The notes below the pieces were generated by a model, which was not told where the DNA came from, searched no databases, and saw only the letters and a program-made list of their open reading frames with translations. A stretch of DNA of 64,000 nucleotides from contig NZ_CP175562.1 of the NCBI RefSeq assembly GCF_046097105.1, forward strand, positions 1,798,001 through 1,862,000, read 5' to 3'. Origin of the DNA: Natroniella sp046097105. GTDB lineage: Bacteria; Bacillota; Halanaerobiia; Halobacteroidales; Halobacteroidaceae. Position numbers and translations under genes: made by a program. Of this stretch, positions 1-8,391 are shown one piece after another; position 1 is the first letter of the stretch, and every line of letters begins with the position of its first letter.

Positions 1-40
1 TAGAAAATTTAATAAATTAACTGCTTAAGTTAGATTAATT

Positions 41-74
41 AAGAGGTGTTATCTGATATCAGATAACACCTCTT
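41..74. terminator. Perfect palindrome, probable bidirectional terminator
   Basis: A 34-base perfect inverted repeat (17-base arms meeting at GAT/ATC) is followed on + by TTTATATTTTAT. It probably ends the gene lying left of the window. The remaining bases up to the SASP promoter are AT-rich with no gene. Confidence 0.6.
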
Positions 75-160
75 TATATTTTATAAATAGCTAAAATTTT
101 AAAAAAATAATCTTTAATTTCATTAATCTCAAACTTTAATAATCATTCTAGAAGTTTCTA

Positions 161-190
161 GTATGAATTAAATTCTAAATCAACAAACTA
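161..190 (+). promoter_or_regulatory. Candidate sigma-G promoter of SASP cluster
   Basis: GTATG at 161-165 and CAAACTA at 184-190 are separated by 18 bases. This is close to the forespore sigma-G consensus as I recall it (GHATR, N17-18, CATNHTA). SASP genes are the classic sigma-G targets and the ribosome binding site follows at 208. The site is predicted from sequence only. Confidence 0.5.
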
Positions 191-221
191 GAAGTACAAG
201 ATAAACAAGGAGGTGAAAGAG

Positions 222-458
222 ATGAGCATTCGCAACAATAGTAACCGTTTAGTCAATCCTATGGCTAGACAAGCACTTGATAAATTCAAATTAGAAGCTG
301 CACAAGAGTTAAATGTTTCTAATGAGTATAAATCTGGTTATTGGGGCAACATCACTTCTCGTGAATGCGGTTCTGTTGGAGGACAGATGGTTAAAAAGAT
401 GGTTGAACAGTATGAAAATCAATTGGCTAATGGCACTACTACTCAAATTACTAATTAA
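222..458 (+). CDS. Alpha/beta-type small acid-soluble spore protein (copy 1)
   Basis: Small DNA-binding protein of the dormant spore, 78 aa, expected to coat forespore DNA and protect it from UV and chemical damage, then be cut by the GPR protease at germination. The family core is visible: NPMARQALDKFKLEAAQEL near the N-terminus and TSRECGSVGGQMVKKMVEQY near the C-terminus, separated by a clostridial-type SGYWGN segment. I chose ATG 222 over GTG 213, because GTG 213 lies inside the ribosome binding site AAGGAGGTG. First of three tandem paralogues. A Cys and a Trp in the conserved region are slightly unusual for classical Bacillus SASPs. Confidence 0.95.
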   Translation: MSIRNNSNRLVNPMARQALDKFKLEAAQELNVSNEYKSGYWGNITSRECGSVGGQMVKKMVEQYENQLANGTTTQITN

Positions 459-502
459 TCATTAATATTTTAAACTAATAATCATAAAAGGAGATGAAAT
501 AA

Positions 503-772
503 ATGAGTATTCGTAACAATAATAATCGATTAGTTAATCCTATGGCTAGACAAGCTCTTGATAAATTTAAATTAGAGGCTGCACAAGAGTTAAATGTTTC
601 TGATGAGTATAAATCTGGTTACTGGGGTAATATCACTTCTCGTGAGTGTGGATCTGTTGGAGGACAGATGGTTAAGCAAATGGTTGAACAATATGAAAAC
701 CAACTAGCTAATGGTAATGGAAGTGCTCCTCAAGCACAAGCTACTAATGCACAAAACCAACAAAATCAATAA
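503..772 (+). CDS. Alpha/beta-type small acid-soluble spore protein (copy 2)
   Basis: Second tandem SASP, 89 aa, with the same DNA-binding core as its neighbours. Its first ~70 residues are almost identical to copy 3, also at DNA level, so the two look like a recent duplication. It differs from copy 1 by a C-terminal tail rich in Asn, Gln and Ala (NGNGSAPQAQATNAQNQQNQ) that is not part of the family fold. AAAGGAGATG precedes the ATG. The 44-base spacing from copy 1 has no terminator, so the cluster is probably one forespore transcript. Confidence 0.95.
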   Translation: MSIRNNNNRLVNPMARQALDKFKLEAAQELNVSDEYKSGYWGNITSRECGSVGGQMVKQMVEQYENQLANGNGSAPQAQATNAQNQQNQ

Positions 773-804
773 TCAAACTAATATTATAAAAGGAGATGAG
801 ACAA

Positions 805-1164
805 ATGAGTATTCGTAACAATAATAATCGATTAGTTAATCCTATGGCTAGACAAGCTCTTGATAAATTTAAATTAGAGGCTGCACAAGAGTTAAATGTT
901 TCTGATGAGTATAAATCTGGTTACTGGGGTAATATGACTTCTCGTGAATGTGGATCTGTTGGAGGACAGATGGTTAAGCAGATGGTTGAACAATATGAAA
1001 ATCAATTAGCCAATGGTAATGGAAGTGCTCCTCAAGCACAAGCTACTACTAATCAAAATGGAGCTCCTACAACTAATGCTACTCAAGCTACCAATGAACA
1101 AAATCAAAACGGAAATGGTCACAACCTAAGTCAAAAAGCTGGTAAATTTGAGCCACAAGGATAA
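805..1164 (+). CDS. Alpha/beta-type small acid-soluble spore protein (copy 3, long tail)
   Basis: Third tandem SASP, 119 aa, clearly longer than the 60-75 aa usual for the family. The core is near-identical to copy 2. The extra length is a low-complexity Asn/Gln/Thr/Gly/Ala tail from about residue 70, ending KAGKFEPQG. ATG 796 lies inside the ribosome binding site AAAGGAGATG, so ATG 805 is the likely start. A strong palindrome follows at 1187 and closes the cluster. The tail may be a disordered linker; its role is unknown. Confidence 0.93.
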   Translation: MSIRNNNNRLVNPMARQALDKFKLEAAQELNVSDEYKSGYWGNMTSRECGSVGGQMVKQMVEQYENQLANGNGSAPQAQATTNQNGAPTTNATQATNEQNQNGNGHNLSQKAGKFEPQG

Positions 1165-1186
1165 TTTAAAACTAAAAAACAATATA

Positions 1187-1214
1187 ATAAGCGGTGCTTT
1201 AAAGCACCGCTTAT
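1187..1214 (+). terminator. Terminator after SASP cluster
   Basis: Perfect inverted repeat around ATAAGCGGTGC / GCACCGCTTAT with a TTTAAA centre, about 20 bases after the third SASP stop. The run of T after it is weak (TATAATTTA). Confidence 0.6.
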
Positions 1215-1235
1215 TATAATTTAGGAGGGATATAA

Positions 1236-1973
1236 ATGAGGAAAAAATTATTAATTTTTAGTCTTGTTTTATTTGGCTTACTTTCTTTAAATTTAGAGTT
1301 TGCAACTGCAAGATCAGAACATGAAGGGCAAAAACTATGTATCGTTCAACAAGGAGATAGCTTATGGCAGATTTCAAGAAGACACCGAGTCAATTTTAGG
1401 AGCTTAATAAGAAACAATGATCACTTTGAAAATCCAGACTTAGTTCACCCTGGAAATAGAGTCTACCTTCCACCAGAGGCTGAAGATACTGAAGATGAAC
1501 CGGTAACGGAAGAAGAAGTTCTACCACCTGAAGAGGAAGTGGAAGAAGAACCAACAGAAAGAGAACCACCAGTAGAAGATGACAATATTGCTGCTTATGA
1601 AGCTGAAGTGGTAGAATTAGTTAATGTTGAAAGAGAAAAAGAAGGTCTAGAACCTTATCAGCATAACCAACAGGTATCACAGGTAGCTCGTAGAAAATCT
1701 GAAGATATGAGAGATAACAACTATTTTAGCCATCAATCTCCAACTTATGGCTCCCCTTTTGATATGTTAGAACAATATAATGTTGAATTTAGAGCAGCAG
1801 GAGAAAACATTGCCAAGGGCCAAAGAAGTCCTACACAGGTTGTTAGAAGTTGGATGGATTCACCAGGTCACAGAAGAAATATCTTAAGTCAAGAATTTAC
1901 CGAAATTGGTGTTGGCTATGCTCAAAACGGAAATGGAGAAACTTATTGGACACAGATTTTTATTAGACCCTAG
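1236..1973 (+). CDS. Secreted LysM-CAP (SCP/PR1) domain protein, YkwD/SafA-like
   Basis: 245 aa exported protein. Residues 1-25 form a signal peptide (KKLL then a hydrophobic run, ATA before the likely cleavage). A LysM peptidoglycan-binding domain lies at about 33-78 (CIVQQGDSLWQISRRH). It is followed by a very acidic Glu/Pro linker to about 118 and a CAP domain at about 120-245 with HNQQVSQVARRKSEDM, FSHQSP, GENIAKG and SPGHRRNIL. LysM-CAP proteins in spore formers are often spore-coat or cortex-associated, which fits the SASP neighbours, but the sequence alone does not prove this. The start is preceded by TTAGGAGGGATATAA. It ends before a shared terminator at 2021. Confidence 0.88.
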   Translation: MRKKLLIFSLVLFGLLSLNLEFATARSEHEGQKLCIVQQGDSLWQISRRHRVNFRSLIRNNDHFENPDLVHPGNRVYLPPEAEDTEDEPVTEEEVLPPEEEVEEEPTEREPPVEDDNIAAYEAEVVELVNVEREKEGLEPYQHNQQVSQVARRKSEDMRDNNYFSHQSPTYGSPFDMLEQYNVEFRAAGENIAKGQRSPTQVVRSWMDSPGHRRNILSQEFTEIGVGYAQNGNGETYWTQIFIRP

Positions 1974-1976
1974 GTA

Positions 1977-2010
1977 TAAGATTAAGTCTAAGACTAAGTT
2001 TAAGTAAATC
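1977..2010. repeat. TTAAGT-rich repeat, partial copy
   Basis: Short run of AAGATTAAGTCTAAGACTAAG-type units, matching one arm of the palindromic repeats at 10803-10893 and 44179-44272. Only one arm is present here. Confidence 0.5.
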
Positions 2011-2020
2011 CTAACAAACA

Positions 2021-2050
2021 ATTAATCCCTGCTTGCAAACAGGGATTAAT
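2021..2050. terminator. Bidirectional terminator between LysM-CAP gene and comEC
   Basis: Inverted repeat ATTAATCCCTG / CAGGGATTAAT with an 8-base loop. A run of seven T follows on +. It sits between two convergent genes and can serve both. Confidence 0.8.
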
Positions 2051-2054
2051 TTTT

Positions 2055-4382
2055 TTAATCTAGAAAAGTCTGATAGCTGTATTGTTGTCCATCCGTTGTC
2101 ATAATAACCGCTCCATTCTGATCATTTCTTAATAGCTTTATTCCTCTTTGTTTAAATCGCTCAATTACTGTTGGATGTGGATGGCCGTAGTTATTATCTC
2201 CAACCTGAATAACTGCTAATTCAGGATTGACTTGTTTAATAAACTCTTCAATGCTAGAGCTAATGCTACCATGATGAGCTACCTTCAATACAAGACTTTC
2301 TAAATCAAACCCTTGCTTAAGCAACCTTTTCTCAGCTTCTTTTTCTATATCTCCAGTCAATAAGAGATTAAATTGATCATAAATAGCTTTTAACACTAAA
2401 GAGTTATTATTTGCTGCACTCTCTTCTAATAATGGAAAGGTTGGCCCTAAAACCTCAATCTCTAAAGGCCAGATTTTTATATCATCACCTGCAACTAATT
2501 GATTATGTTCGATTCTATTTCTCTCTAGCTTCTCTCTAACTTTAACCTCTAATTCACTCTTTTTAATATTAGGAGGATAAAGGACTTGATCGATAGCAAA
2601 ATTTTTAATTAATGGTTTCATTCCACCAGCATGGTCCCAATGAAAATGAGAAATCAAAATCGAATCTAAGCTCCTAATTCCTCTACTTCTCAGATACTGC
2701 TTTATTTCTACTCCTTCCTCTCCTGTATCAACCAATACTCTTTGACCAGTTGGTAAACTTAAATAAATAGCATCCCCTTGTCCAACATCAAAAAAGATAA
2801 TCTTAAGGTGTTGCTGATTATTAAAGCCAAATTGAAATATCAAAATCAAGAGCAAACTTAAACTGATAATCAGCTTTCTTTTATTCCTAAATTGACTGAT
2901 AGAGAATGAATCCGATTTTAAGTGTTTGATTAGATAATAGATTAAAAGATAATAAATAATAATTGTAATTAGAGCAGGTCTAGCAATTGAAACTGTCGTC
3001 CATAAATTATCAATCAACAACCTAACTAACAATTGGCTCAAATCTAACAAACCTTCAATAATACTAGCTATTACAATACCGCCAGCGCTCCAGATAAATA
3101 CTACAATTAAAAAAAGCAGACCAAGCCATAATACAACTGTAATCAAGGGTGTTAATAATAAATTAGCTAGCACACTTATTATCGAAATTTGATTAAAGTA
3201 ATAAACCAAAATAGGTAATAAACCAATCTGAGCAGCTATCGATGCTGCTAATAAATTATTAACCTTTGAACAAAAAGGGAGCTTGATACTAATTAAAGGA
3301 GTTAAGTAGCTGATAGCTATTACTGCCCCAAATGATAACTGAAAGCTAACTGTAAATAGACTCCATGGGTTAATTACTAAAATAATTAATGCTACTCCCG
3401 CCAACAAATTATAGATATCTACCCTGCGTTTTAAAAGTTTCCCCCATAAGATTAAACTGATCAAGATAACAGCACGCAAAGCTGGTAGTTGCCAACCAGT
3501 AAGTAATAGATAACTACTTAGAACTAAAAGATTTAAAATAAAAATAATCCTTTCAGATAATTTCAGCTTCTTACAGATAAAATAAATTATATAACTAAGT
3601 AACCCGATATGAAAACCAGAAATAACTAACAAATGACTTAACCCTACTTCTCTAAAATCATTCTCAACTTCTGGTGGTAATAATGATTTATTCCCTAATA
3701 ATAATGCCTGCAGAATATAATTATTTGGTGTAGAGAAGTAGTCATCAAGTAGTTGATTAATTTGACCTCTTAAATTGAAAATTTGTTTTAGAAAAAAGTT
3801 TACTCTTCTTCCAATCTGTTTTATTTGAGAAGTGGAGTTGAGATGTCCGAGAGCATAAATTCCATTTCTTTTAAGGTAATCTCGATATGAAAAGCCTCCT
3901 GGATTTCTCTTGCGAGGGGCCAACTCTAATTCAGTCTCAATCCTAACTAGATCACCATAATTTAATTTCTCTTCAGCATCAGTCCAATCAAATAGTAGAA
4001 CTTTTTGCTGGCTACTCAAATCAAAATCAATTACCTGTAAATCACTCAAAAGATACCTCATTCCTTGATGAGTCTTTTCCACTTCTACAACTCGCCCTTC
4101 AATCTCTACTCTTTCTCCTAATATCTCTCCTAAAGGTTCATTTTGCCATGTTAATTCAATACTCCCTAAATAAATTATTCCTATTAAAAAGATTAATAGC
4201 CAGCTAATAACCATTAATTTAGAAGAACGTCGATAAAACAATACGATAAAGAAAACAGATAACAAAATAGTTAAGATTTGAACTACTAATAGTAATTCAT
4301 TATTCATTGCGAGATAATACGCAGAAACCAAACCACTGACCAAAGCACTACAAATTATAACTAATGGTCTATCTACTTTCAT
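2055..4382 (-). CDS. comEC: ComEC/Rec2 family DNA uptake channel
   Basis: 775 aa inner-membrane protein that moves single-stranded DNA into the cytoplasm during natural transformation. The N-terminus has several hydrophobic helices and an extracytoplasmic OB-like region. The competence domain follows (about 200-480, many TM helices, LLVISGFHIGLL). The C-terminal metallo-beta-lactamase-like domain starts near 526 (FFDVGQGDAI) and carries the metal motif HFHWDH at about 579-584. Length and domain order match full-length ComEC. The start lies 1 base after the comEA stop, so the two are translated from one message. No pilus genes are nearby. Confidence 0.96.
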   Translation of the reverse strand: MKVDRPLVIICSALVSGLVSAYYLAMNNELLLVVQILTILLSVFFIVLFYRRSSKLMVISWLLIFLIGIIYLGSIELTWQNEPLGEILGERVEIEGRVVEVEKTHQGMRYLLSDLQVIDFDLSSQQKVLLFDWTDAEEKLNYGDLVRIETELELAPRKRNPGGFSYRDYLKRNGIYALGHLNSTSQIKQIGRRVNFFLKQIFNLRGQINQLLDDYFSTPNNYILQALLLGNKSLLPPEVENDFREVGLSHLLVISGFHIGLLSYIIYFICKKLKLSERIIFILNLLVLSSYLLLTGWQLPALRAVILISLILWGKLLKRRVDIYNLLAGVALIILVINPWSLFTVSFQLSFGAVIAISYLTPLISIKLPFCSKVNNLLAASIAAQIGLLPILVYYFNQISIISVLANLLLTPLITVVLWLGLLFLIVVFIWSAGGIVIASIIEGLLDLSQLLVRLLIDNLWTTVSIARPALITIIIYYLLIYYLIKHLKSDSFSISQFRNKRKLIISLSLLLILIFQFGFNNQQHLKIIFFDVGQGDAIYLSLPTGQRVLVDTGEEGVEIKQYLRSRGIRSLDSILISHFHWDHAGGMKPLIKNFAIDQVLYPPNIKKSELEVKVREKLERNRIEHNQLVAGDDIKIWPLEIEVLGPTFPLLEESAANNNSLVLKAIYDQFNLLLTGDIEKEAEKRLLKQGFDLESLVLKVAHHGSISSSIEEFIKQVNPELAVIQVGDNNYGHPHPTVIERFKQRGIKLLRNDQNGAVIMTTDGQQYSYQTFLD

Positions 4383-4383
4383 T

Positions 4384-4986
4384 TCAATATGTAATCTGAC
4401 TCTTTAAATTATCAAAAGTCTTACTCCCAATCCCAGATACCTGCTTTAATTCAGTCAATTCACTGAAACCACCATTTTGGCGTCGATACTCTATAATTTG
4501 CTCAGCCAAAGCAGGGCCAACTCCTTGTAATGTTTCTAACTCTTTTTGAGTAGCAGCATTAATATTAAGCTTACTACCAACCATATTAACATCTACTTCA
4601 TCATAACTAGTACTACCTTGATATGGAATCATTATTCTAGTTCCATCCCTTAACTGCTCTACAAGATTGATTGTATTCAAGTCAGCCTCAGCAGTTGGCC
4701 CGCCTGCTTGTTCAATAACTTGATATAACCTTGTTCCTACTTCAATTTTATAAACCCCTGGTTCAGCAACTGCTCCCCCTAAATGAATAAATATCTTCTC
4801 CTCTTCTTCTTTCTGCTTTAATAATTCTTCTTCTTTTTCAATCTCAAGCTCTCTTTTTGTACTAGAACTAATTTCAATAGACTTCTGTGAATTCAATTGA
4901 TTATTTCTAACAACTAACATTATACCAACTATCATAACAGTAATGAGTAATCCTATTAAGACTAAATCATCTTTTTTTAATTTCAT
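4384..4986 (-). CDS. comEA: ComEA family DNA receptor
   Basis: 200 aa membrane-anchored DNA-binding protein that hands DNA to ComEC. One TM helix lies at about 10-27, followed by a Glu/Lys-rich coiled segment, an SLBB domain at about 65-120 (FIHLGGAVAEPGVYKI), and a C-terminal pair of helix-hairpin-helix motifs at about 138-200 (LQGVGPALAEQII and VSGIGSKTFDNL). GAGGTGAGATTTA precedes the ATG. First gene of the comEA-comEC pair; no promoter is obvious in the AT-rich, repeat-bearing gap upstream. Confidence 0.95.
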   Translation of the reverse strand: MKLKKDDLVLIGLLITVMIVGIMLVVRNNQLNSQKSIEISSSTKRELEIEKEEELLKQKEEEEKIFIHLGGAVAEPGVYKIEVGTRLYQVIEQAGGPTAEADLNTINLVEQLRDGTRIMIPYQGSTSYDEVDVNMVGSKLNINAATQKELETLQGVGPALAEQIIEYRRQNGGFSELTELKQVSGIGSKTFDNLKSQITY

Positions 4987-5087
4987 TAAATCTCACCTCG
5001 TTCATATTTTTTCCTGTTATGATTTATTTATACAATTTTAAGGCGAACTTAAATATCATATCTATTAATTTAACAGCTAATTTCATA

Positions 5088-5243
5088 ATTGATATAATGT
5101 GACACTTTTCGTTCGTAAAAGAATGTGTTTTTGTAGGGGCGACTCTCCGTGGTCGCCCGTGATTTAACATGGGCAGGCACAGAGACCTGCCCCTACAAAT
5201 ATCATTTCTACCCGCCAAATCAAAAGTGCCATAATATTGTAAT
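5088..5243. repeat. MITE-like element, type 1 core (copy 1)
   Basis: 156-base element with imperfect inverted ends (ATTGATATAATGTGACACTT at left, AAAAGTGCCATAATATTGTAAT-like at right). The core holds two GC-rich hairpins inside an outer TGTAGGGGC / GCCCCTACA pairing. The copy at 42942-43097 has the same length and almost the same sequence. No coding capacity; an open frame across it on the minus strand is chance. No target duplication is evident to me. Confidence 0.8.
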
Positions 5244-5316
5244 AAAACTTCACTTCAACTCTTTAAAAATTAACTCATGTGCTTTAATACGATTCAACTA
5301 ATATACAAATAAAAAA

Positions 5317-5340
5317 ACCATGTACTTATAAGTACATGGT
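5317..5340 (-). terminator. leuS terminator
   Basis: Perfect stem ACCATGTACTTA / TAAGTACATGGT, followed on the minus strand by seven or more U. It lies 14 bases after the leuS stop. Confidence 0.85.
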
Positions 5341-5353
5341 CAACTATAATTAT

Positions 5354-7828
5354 TTACTTAACTACCAAGTTAACTAACTTCTTTGGAACAACAATCTCTT
5401 TAATGATCTCTTTCCCCTCTAAATACCGCTGCACATTCTCCTGTTCCTTTACAACCTCTTTTAACTTATCTTCTTTAATATCAGCAGCTACTTCTACCTT
5501 ATCTCTAACCTTACCATTAACCTGAATTACAATTGTGATTTCGTCCTTCTTAATTGCCTCATCATTATATTCGGGCCAACTTTGTTGATGAACACTCTCC
5601 TCATATCCTAACTGAGACCATAACTCCTCTGTCATATGTGGAGCAAATGGAGCTAAAAGTAGAATAATTTGCTCAATAACCTCTCTTAACAACTGATAAT
5701 TAAGCTCACCAAAATCATTTAAATATTTATAAACACTATTTACCACTTCCATAATAGCACTAATAGCTGTATTCAACTGCTTTCTTTCTCCAATATCAAC
5801 TGTTACATTCTTAATCGCAACATGTAATTGGCGATGTAGCTCTTTATCAGCTTCTGTTGTTATCTCAAAACCTTTACTTACACCTTTAATCTCTTCAATA
5901 TTTTGGGCAACCAATCTCCAAACTCGATTTAAGAACCTCTCTGCTCCCTCTACCCCTTCATCATTCCAATCTAAATCCCTTTCTGGAGGGGCAGCAAATA
6001 AGATAAATAAACGTGCTACATCAGCACCATAATTATCTAGGATTTCTAGAGGATCAACAGTATTTCCTTTAGACTTGGACATTTTAGCTCCATCAAGTAA
6101 TACCATTCCCTGAGTTAATAGATCATCAAAAGGTTCTTTGTAATCAACATATCCTTGATCATTTAAAAACTTCATAAAGAACCTTGAATAAAGCAAATGC
6201 AAAATTGCATGTTCAATTCCACCAATATACTGATCGACATTCATCCAATAATTTGCCTTTTCGGTATCAAAAGCTGAGTTTGTAAAATCTGGACTTGTAT
6301 ATCTTAAATAGTACCATGATGAATCAACAAATGTATCCATAGTATCTACTTCTCTCCTAGCGTTCTTACCACATTCAGGACAGATCGTCTTTACAAAATC
6401 ATCTGCCTTGGCTAAAGGAGATTGGCCCGTCCCTGTAAACTCAACATTCGTTGGTAATTCAACAGGTAGGTCAGATTCAGGTACTTCTACAACACCACAG
6501 TTATCACAATAAATAATTGGAATCGGTGTCCCCCAATACCTTTGTCTAGAGATTAACCAGTCTCTTAATCTATAATTAACTTCCTTTCGCCCCAACTTAT
6601 GCTTCTCTAGATAAGTAATGATCTTATTGAAAGCTTCATTTGCTGATAGACCATTCAAAAGTTCCGAATTAACAACTACTCCATCTCCTGTGTATGCTTC
6701 TTCCAATTGCTCAGCTGTCAACTCTTCATCTTCTGGTTGAATAACAACCCTAATTGGCAATTCATACTTCTTAGCAAATTCAAAATCACGTTCATCATGA
6801 GCAGGAACCGCCATAATAGCACCAGTTCCATAATCCATTAAGACATAATTAGCAATCATTACCGGAACTTCTTCTTCAGTTATTGGGTTAATTGCTTTAA
6901 TCCCTGTATCAATTCCAACCTTTTCAGTATCAGAACCAGTTCTTTCCTCCTCATCTTGCTCTGTAATCTGAGCAATAAATCCCTTGACTTCTTCTTCTTT
7001 ATCAGTCCCTGTTACTAACTCTTCAACCAAAGGGTGTTCAGGGGCCAATACCATATAAGTCGCACCATAAATCGTATCCGGACGAGTAGTAAAAACCTCC
7101 AACACTTCTTCACTATCTTTTATAAGAAACTTAATTACGCCCCCTTCACTACGTCCAATCCAATTTTTCTGCATTGTCTTAACTCGCTGGGGCCAATTCT
7201 CTAATAAATGGTGATCAGCTAACAATTGTTCAGTATATTCGGTAATTTTAAAGAACCATTGCTCCAATTCCTTATCAATAACCTCACTATCACAACGTTC
7301 ACATTCTTCATCAACCACTTGCTCATTGGCCAATACTGTCTGACAGCTTGGACACCAATTAACAACTGATTTTTCTTTATAAGCCAACCCTTCCTTATAA
7401 AGTTGTAGGAAGAGCCATTGTGTCCAACGATAATAATCAGGGTGGCAAGTAGCTACCTCTCGCTCCCAATCATAACTCAAACCTAACATTTTAAATTGTT
7501 CTTTCATATTTTCAATATTATCCCAAGTCCAATCATTAGGGTGAATATCCCGCTTAATTGCTGCATTTTCAGCAGGCAGTCCAAAAGCATCCCAGCCCAT
7601 TGGATGCAAAACATTATATCCTTCCATATTTCTAAAACGAGCAAACACATCACCTAACGAATAATTTCTAACATGTCCCATATGTAGATTCCCTGATGGA
7701 TAAGGAAACATCTCCAATACATAGTATTCATCTTTATCTTCTTCCAACTCACTCTTATATAACTCTTCTTCTTCCCAATATTTCTGCCATTGTTCTTCTA
7801 CTTCCTTAAAATTATACTCTTCTTTCAT
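5354..7828 (-). CDS. leuS: Leucine--tRNA ligase
   Basis: Charges tRNA-Leu with leucine, cytoplasmic, 824 aa as usual for bacterial LeuRS. HIGH-type signature PSGNLHMGHVRNY lies near residues 45-57, the CP1 editing domain in the middle (GTGAIMAVPAHDERD), a zinc-like Cys cluster near 160-182, KMSKS at about 583-587, and a C-terminal tRNA-binding region. ATG 7828 is preferred because AAGGGGG sits 6 bases upstream of it; ATG 7834 directly abuts that site. Controlled by the T-box leader upstream. Confidence 0.97.
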   Translation of the reverse strand: MKEEYNFKEVEEQWQKYWEEEELYKSELEEDKDEYYVLEMFPYPSGNLHMGHVRNYSLGDVFARFRNMEGYNVLHPMGWDAFGLPAENAAIKRDIHPNDWTWDNIENMKEQFKMLGLSYDWEREVATCHPDYYRWTQWLFLQLYKEGLAYKEKSVVNWCPSCQTVLANEQVVDEECERCDSEVIDKELEQWFFKITEYTEQLLADHHLLENWPQRVKTMQKNWIGRSEGGVIKFLIKDSEEVLEVFTTRPDTIYGATYMVLAPEHPLVEELVTGTDKEEEVKGFIAQITEQDEEERTGSDTEKVGIDTGIKAINPITEEEVPVMIANYVLMDYGTGAIMAVPAHDERDFEFAKKYELPIRVVIQPEDEELTAEQLEEAYTGDGVVVNSELLNGLSANEAFNKIITYLEKHKLGRKEVNYRLRDWLISRQRYWGTPIPIIYCDNCGVVEVPESDLPVELPTNVEFTGTGQSPLAKADDFVKTICPECGKNARREVDTMDTFVDSSWYYLRYTSPDFTNSAFDTEKANYWMNVDQYIGGIEHAILHLLYSRFFMKFLNDQGYVDYKEPFDDLLTQGMVLLDGAKMSKSKGNTVDPLEILDNYGADVARLFILFAAPPERDLDWNDEGVEGAERFLNRVWRLVAQNIEEIKGVSKGFEITTEADKELHRQLHVAIKNVTVDIGERKQLNTAISAIMEVVNSVYKYLNDFGELNYQLLREVIEQIILLLAPFAPHMTEELWSQLGYEESVHQQSWPEYNDEAIKKDEITIVIQVNGKVRDKVEVAADIKEDKLKEVVKEQENVQRYLEGKEIIKEIVVPKKLVNLVVK

Positions 7829-7942
7829 CTCCATCCCCCTTTGGCCTCAATTAATAATCTATAACATTTAATTATTTATTCCCCAGAAAAACAATTTATA
7901 TTCTTTTAGTTTCTAACTCAAACTAAGTTATTTATAAATTAC

Positions 7943-8098
7943 AAAAAACCCTCAACCCCAATAAAGAAAGATCTTTAATAGGGGCGAGAGTTTCACGCGG
8001 TACCACCCTAAGTTGATATGAAGACTAGCATGATAACCTCAAAAATCTAACTTTATATTTCTAAGCAAGATTTTATTCTTCAAAGGGTTAATGTAATA
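7943..8098 (-). promoter_or_regulatory. T-box leader of leuS
   Basis: The T-box itself, AGGGTGGTACCGCG, is read on the minus strand at 8009-7996. Then come a terminator stem (CTCTCGCCCC at 7990-7981 with GGGGTTGAG at 7959-7951) and a U run at 7948-7943. Uncharged tRNA-Leu should favour antitermination. The part upstream of the T-box is short and I could not recognise a standard stem I or specifier codon, so the 5' limit is a guess. Confidence 0.8.
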
Positions 8099-8281
8099 GG
8101 CTCGATGCCCTAATACCAAAAACCTCAGTGCATTTTTATTAATAAAAAATTTGGTGTGACAGCCTCGATCGCATAACATCAAAACCAACCTTGCGTTTTA
8201 TTAATCATAGGTTTTGGTGCGACGGGCTCTATGCCCTAGCACCAAAATCTTCAATGCGTTATTTTAATGAAAGATTTTGGT
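8099..8281. repeat. Three tandem ~62-base hairpin repeats between tRNA-Ala and leuS leader
   Basis: Units begin near 8099, 8161 and 8223. Each contains an inverted pair of about 12 bases (CACCAAAATCTT / AAGATTTTGGTG in the unit next to the tRNA) and a GGGCATnGAGCC-like mini-hairpin. The unit arms overlap the CCA end of the tRNA gene, so the array begins exactly at the tRNA 3' end. The units have diverged from each other but keep complementarity. Confidence 0.75.
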
Positions 8282-8353
8282 GGAGATAAGCGGGCTCGAA
8301 CCGCTGACCTCTTGTCTGCCAGACAAGCGCTCTCCCAACTGAGCTATACCCCC
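8278..8353 (-). tRNA. tRNA-Ala (anticodon GGC)
   Basis: 76 nt on the minus strand including encoded CCA. Acceptor GGGGGTA pairs with TATCTCC, with the G3:U70 wobble that marks alanine tRNAs. D arm GCTCAGTTGGGAGAGC. Anticodon stem CTTGT/ACAAG with loop CTGGCAG gives GGC. T arm AGCGGTTCGAACCCGCT. It stands alone, upstream of the repeat array and leuS leader. Confidence 0.97.
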
Positions 8354-8361
8354 ATTTTCAT

Positions 8362-8391
8362 ATCATCTTTAGACAAGATAACGATTGTCAA
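8362..8391 (-). promoter_or_regulatory. Candidate promoter for tRNA-Ala (and possibly leuS)
   Basis: TTGACA at 8391-8386 and GATGAT at 8367-8362 with 18 bases between, 9 bases ahead of the tRNA 5' end. The -35 box is perfect, the -10 box weak. No other good promoter was seen before the leuS T-box. Confidence 0.5.

Noticed and set aside
5024..5218. 64-codon open frame on minus
   Set aside because: It lies across the type 1 repeat; the same frame appears by chance of the repeat sequence, with no ribosome binding site.
8099..8281. Possible CRISPR array
   Set aside because: Only three units with no spacer/repeat alternation, and each unit is itself a hairpin; no cas genes.
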